DNA from: Pseudomonadota bacterium
GTDB taxonomy: Bacteria > Pseudomonadota > Gammaproteobacteria > Burkholderiales > Thiobacillaceae
Direction: 5' to 3'
Length of the DNA: 6,825 nt
Assembly: GCA_021780975.1 (NCBI GenBank)
Contig: JAJXXS010000160.1
Span: forward strand, 1 to 6,825
A program made the position numbers and the translations under genes. Under the pieces are notes generated by a model. That model was not told the origin of the DNA. It saw only the letters and a program-made list of their open reading frames with translations, and made no database searches. Below, piece by piece: positions 4,674 through 6,825 of this stretch (positions are counted from its first letter, which is position 1; every line of letters begins with the position of its first letter).

Positions 4674-6803
4674 GTGACCCCCTTCAAAAAATCATTCCAG
4701 TATGGCCGCCACACCGTCACCCTGGAAACCGGAGAGATCGCCCGTCAGGCCAGCGGTGCCGTGATGGTGAACATGGACGACACCGTGGTGCTGGTCACCG
4801 TGGTGGCGAAGAACGAAGTCAAGCCGGGCCAGGATTTCTTCCCGCTGACCGTCGATTACCAGGAAAAGACCTATGCCGCCGGCCGCATTCCCGGCGGCTA
4901 TTTCAAGCGCGAAGGCAAGCCCACCGAGAAGGAAACCCTGACCTCGCGCCTCATCGACCGCCCCATCCGCCCGCTCTTTCCCGAGGGTTTCTTCAACGAA
5001 GTGCAGATCATCGCCACGGTGCTGTCTTCCAACCCGGAAGTGGATTCCGACATTCCCGCGCTGATCGGCGCCTCGGCCGCCCTGACGCTTTCCGGACTGC
5101 CCTTCGATGGCCCGGTGGGCGCGGCCCGCATCGGCTTTGCCAACGGCGAATACATCCTCAACCCCACCGCCAGCGAACTCAAGACCAGCCAGCTCGACCT
5201 GGTGGTGGCCGGCACCGAAGCCGCCGTGCTGATGGTGGAATCGGAAGCCCAAGAACTGCCTGAGGACATCATGCTCGGCGCCGTCGTGTTCGGCCATCAG
5301 CAGATGCAGGCCGCCATCAACGCCATCAACGAACTGGCCGACGAAGCCGGCGTGGAAGAATGGGACTGGCAGGCTCCCGTCGCCAACAACGCGCTCATCG
5401 AGAAAATCGAGAGCCTGGCCAAGGCGGATGTGGAAGCCGCCTACAACATCAAGCAGAAGCAGGCGCGCATGGCCAAGGTCGACGAAGTACGCGCCAAGGT
5501 TTTCGAAGCCTGCATCACCGCCGACATGGACACCCTGGCGGTGAACGAAGTGAAGGACGAGTTCTTCAAGCTGGAAGCGCGCATCGTGCGCAACCGCATC
5601 CTCTCCGGCCAGCCCCGCATCGACGGCCGCGACACGCGCACGGTGCGCCCCATCACCATCCGCACCGGCGTGCTGCCGCGCACCCACGGCTCCGCCCTCT
5701 TCACGCGCGGCGAAACGCAGGCCCTGGTGGTGACCACCCTGGGCACTGGGCGCGACGAGCAGACCATCGAATCGCTCATGGGCGAGTATTCCGAGCGCTT
5801 CATGCTGCACTACAACATGCCGCCCTTCGCCACCGGCGAGACCGGCCGCGTCGGCAGCCCCAAGCGGCGCGAGATCGGCCACGGCCGCCTCGCCAAGCGC
5901 GCCCTGCTGGCGGTCCTCCCGAGCAAGGAGGAGTTCGGCTACACCTTGCGCGTGGTGTCCGAGATCACCGAATCCAACGGTTCCTCCTCGATGGCATCGG
6001 TGTGCGGCGGCTGCCTCTCCATGATGGATGCCGGCGTGCCCCTCAAGGCCCATGTGGCGGGCATCGCCATGGGCCTCATCAAGGAAGGTGGGCGCTTCGC
6101 CGTGCTGACCGACATCCTCGGCGACGAGGATCACCTGGGCGACATGGATTTCAAGGTGGCCGGCACCGACCGCGGCGTCACCGCCCTGCAGATGGACATC
6201 AAGATCCAGGGCATCACCAAGGAAATCATGGACGCGGCGCTCAAGCAGGCCAAGGAAGGCCGCATGCACATCCTCGGGCTGATGAAGCAGGCCGTGGGCG
6301 GTGCGCGCGAGGAGATGTCCGCGTACGCCCCGCGCATCATCACCATGAAGATCAACCCCGAGAAGATCCGCGACGTCATCGGCAAGGGCGGCGCAGTGAT
6401 CCGCGCGCTGACCGAGGAAACCGGCACGCAGATCGAAATCGACGACGACGGTTCGGTAAAAATTGCCTGCGTCACCATGGAAGCCGGCGAGGCCGCCAAG
6501 AAGCGCATCGAGGCCATCACGGCGGACGTGGAAGTCGGAGCCATCTATGAGGGCACCGTGGTCAAGCTGCTGGACTTCGGCGCCATCGTCAACGTGCTGC
6601 CCGGACGCGACGGCCTGCTGCATATTTCGCAGATCGCCCACGAACGCATCAATGCCGTGTCCGACCACCTCAAGGAAGGCCAGCAGGTCAGGGTCAAGGT
6701 GCTCGAGGCCGATGAGAAAGGCCGCCTGCGCCTTTCCATGAAGGCCCTGACCGAGGCGCCGCCCAAGCCGGAAGCGGCGCCCGCACCCGAAGGCGACGCC
6801 TAA
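4674..6803 (+). CDS. pnp: Polyribonucleotide nucleotidyltransferase (PNPase)
   Basis: PNPase degrades RNA 3' to 5' by phosphorolysis, releasing nucleoside diphosphates, and can run in reverse to add tails. It is a ring-shaped trimer that often joins RNase E in the degradosome. The 709-residue product has the standard length (E. coli 711). Order: first RNase PH-like core from FQYGRHTVTLETGEIARQ (8-25), with the RNA-entry loop YFKRE at 76-80; helical domain about 145-230; second RNase PH core starting RIDGRD (315-320), with the phosphate-binding ESNGSSSMAS (433-442, Ser438 and Ser439) and catalytic Asp486 and Asp492 in GDEDHLGDMD (483-492); KH domain about 553-612 with GKGG at 570-573; S1 domain 622-692; and a short Pro/Ala/Glu tail. 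Active-site numbering coincides with E. coli. The start is GTG. Expression probably depends on rpsO read-through and on the upstream hairpins; PNPase autoregulation at this site is known in E. coli. The gene is intact. Confidence 0.98.
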   Translation: MTPFKKSFQYGRHTVTLETGEIARQASGAVMVNMDDTVVLVTVVAKNEVKPGQDFFPLTVDYQEKTYAAGRIPGGYFKREGKPTEKETLTSRLIDRPIRPLFPEGFFNEVQIIATVLSSNPEVDSDIPALIGASAALTLSGLPFDGPVGAARIGFANGEYILNPTASELKTSQLDLVVAGTEAAVLMVESEAQELPEDIMLGAVVFGHQQMQAAINAINELADEAGVEEWDWQAPVANNALIEKIESLAKADVEAAYNIKQKQARMAKVDEVRAKVFEACITADMDTLAVNEVKDEFFKLEARIVRNRILSGQPRIDGRDTRTVRPITIRTGVLPRTHGSALFTRGETQALVVTTLGTGRDEQTIESLMGEYSERFMLHYNMPPFATGETGRVGSPKRREIGHGRLAKRALLAVLPSKEEFGYTLRVVSEITESNGSSSMASVCGGCLSMMDAGVPLKAHVAGIAMGLIKEGGRFAVLTDILGDEDHLGDMDFKVAGTDRGVTALQMDIKIQGITKEIMDAALKQAKEGRMHILGLMKQAVGGAREEMSAYAPRIITMKINPEKIRDVIGKGGAVIRALTEETGTQIEIDDDGSVKIACVTMEAGEAAKKRIEAITADVEVGAIYEGTVVKLLDFGAIVNVLPGRDGLLHISQIAHERINAVSDHLKEGQQVRVKVLEADEKGRLRLSMKALTEAPPKPEAAPAPEGDA

Positions 6804-6825
6804 GCCCGCGCACGCCCCGCCGAGT

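Noticed and set aside
5360..6550. A 396-codon + strand open frame inside pnp in another frame
   Set aside because: Arg/His/Gly-rich composition typical of a frame-shifted GC-rich gene; it begins in the middle of pnp with no independent signal.
4692..6668. A 658-codon open frame on the minus strand opposite pnp
   Set aside because: It mirrors pnp codon for codon, is rich in His, Gly and Asp with no recognisable domain, and is expected where third positions are strongly GC-biased, because reverse-strand stops become rare. pnp on the + strand is unmistakable.

Overview
The window is a stretch of bacterial core genome with five co-directional genes on the + strand: infB (5' end cut off by the window edge), rbfA, truB, rpsO and pnp. 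The DNA is GC-rich with strongly GC-biased third codon positions. The proteins look proteobacterial, and the PNPase and IF-2 N-terminal sequences resemble betaproteobacteria most. The unbroken order infB-rbfA-truB-rpsO-pnp, together with that resemblance, suggests a betaproteobacterium of the Nitrosomonadales/Gallionellaceae/Thiobacillus type. That placement is inference from memory, not a database result.

Layout: 2-2692 infB; 2693-2732 short spacer with a GC-rich hairpin; 2733-3122 rbfA; 3123-3181 spacer with a small hairpin; 3182-4108 truB; 4105-4208 rpsO promoter and structured mRNA leader, with the -35 box lying across the truB stop codon; 4209-4478 rpsO; 4479-4673 a 195-base spacer with two strong hairpins, the second terminator-like and ending 21 bases before the pnp start; 4674-6803 pnp with a GTG start; 6804-6825 too short to interpret.

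The genes act together in translation and RNA turnover. IF-2 recruits initiator tRNA, RbfA matures the 30S subunit, TruB makes pseudouridine 55 in tRNA, S15 is a primary 16S rRNA binding protein, and PNPase is a 3'-5' exoribonuclease. No mobile element, CRISPR array, tRNA/rRNA gene, defence system or unknown protein gene is visible. The signals worth following are all in RNA-level regulation: a near-ideal sigma-70 promoter for rpsO built into the end of truB, a leader hairpin whose loop can pair with the rpsO start codon (a candidate S15 autoregulatory pseudoknot), and a structured rpsO-pnp spacer. No wholly new system is claimed.
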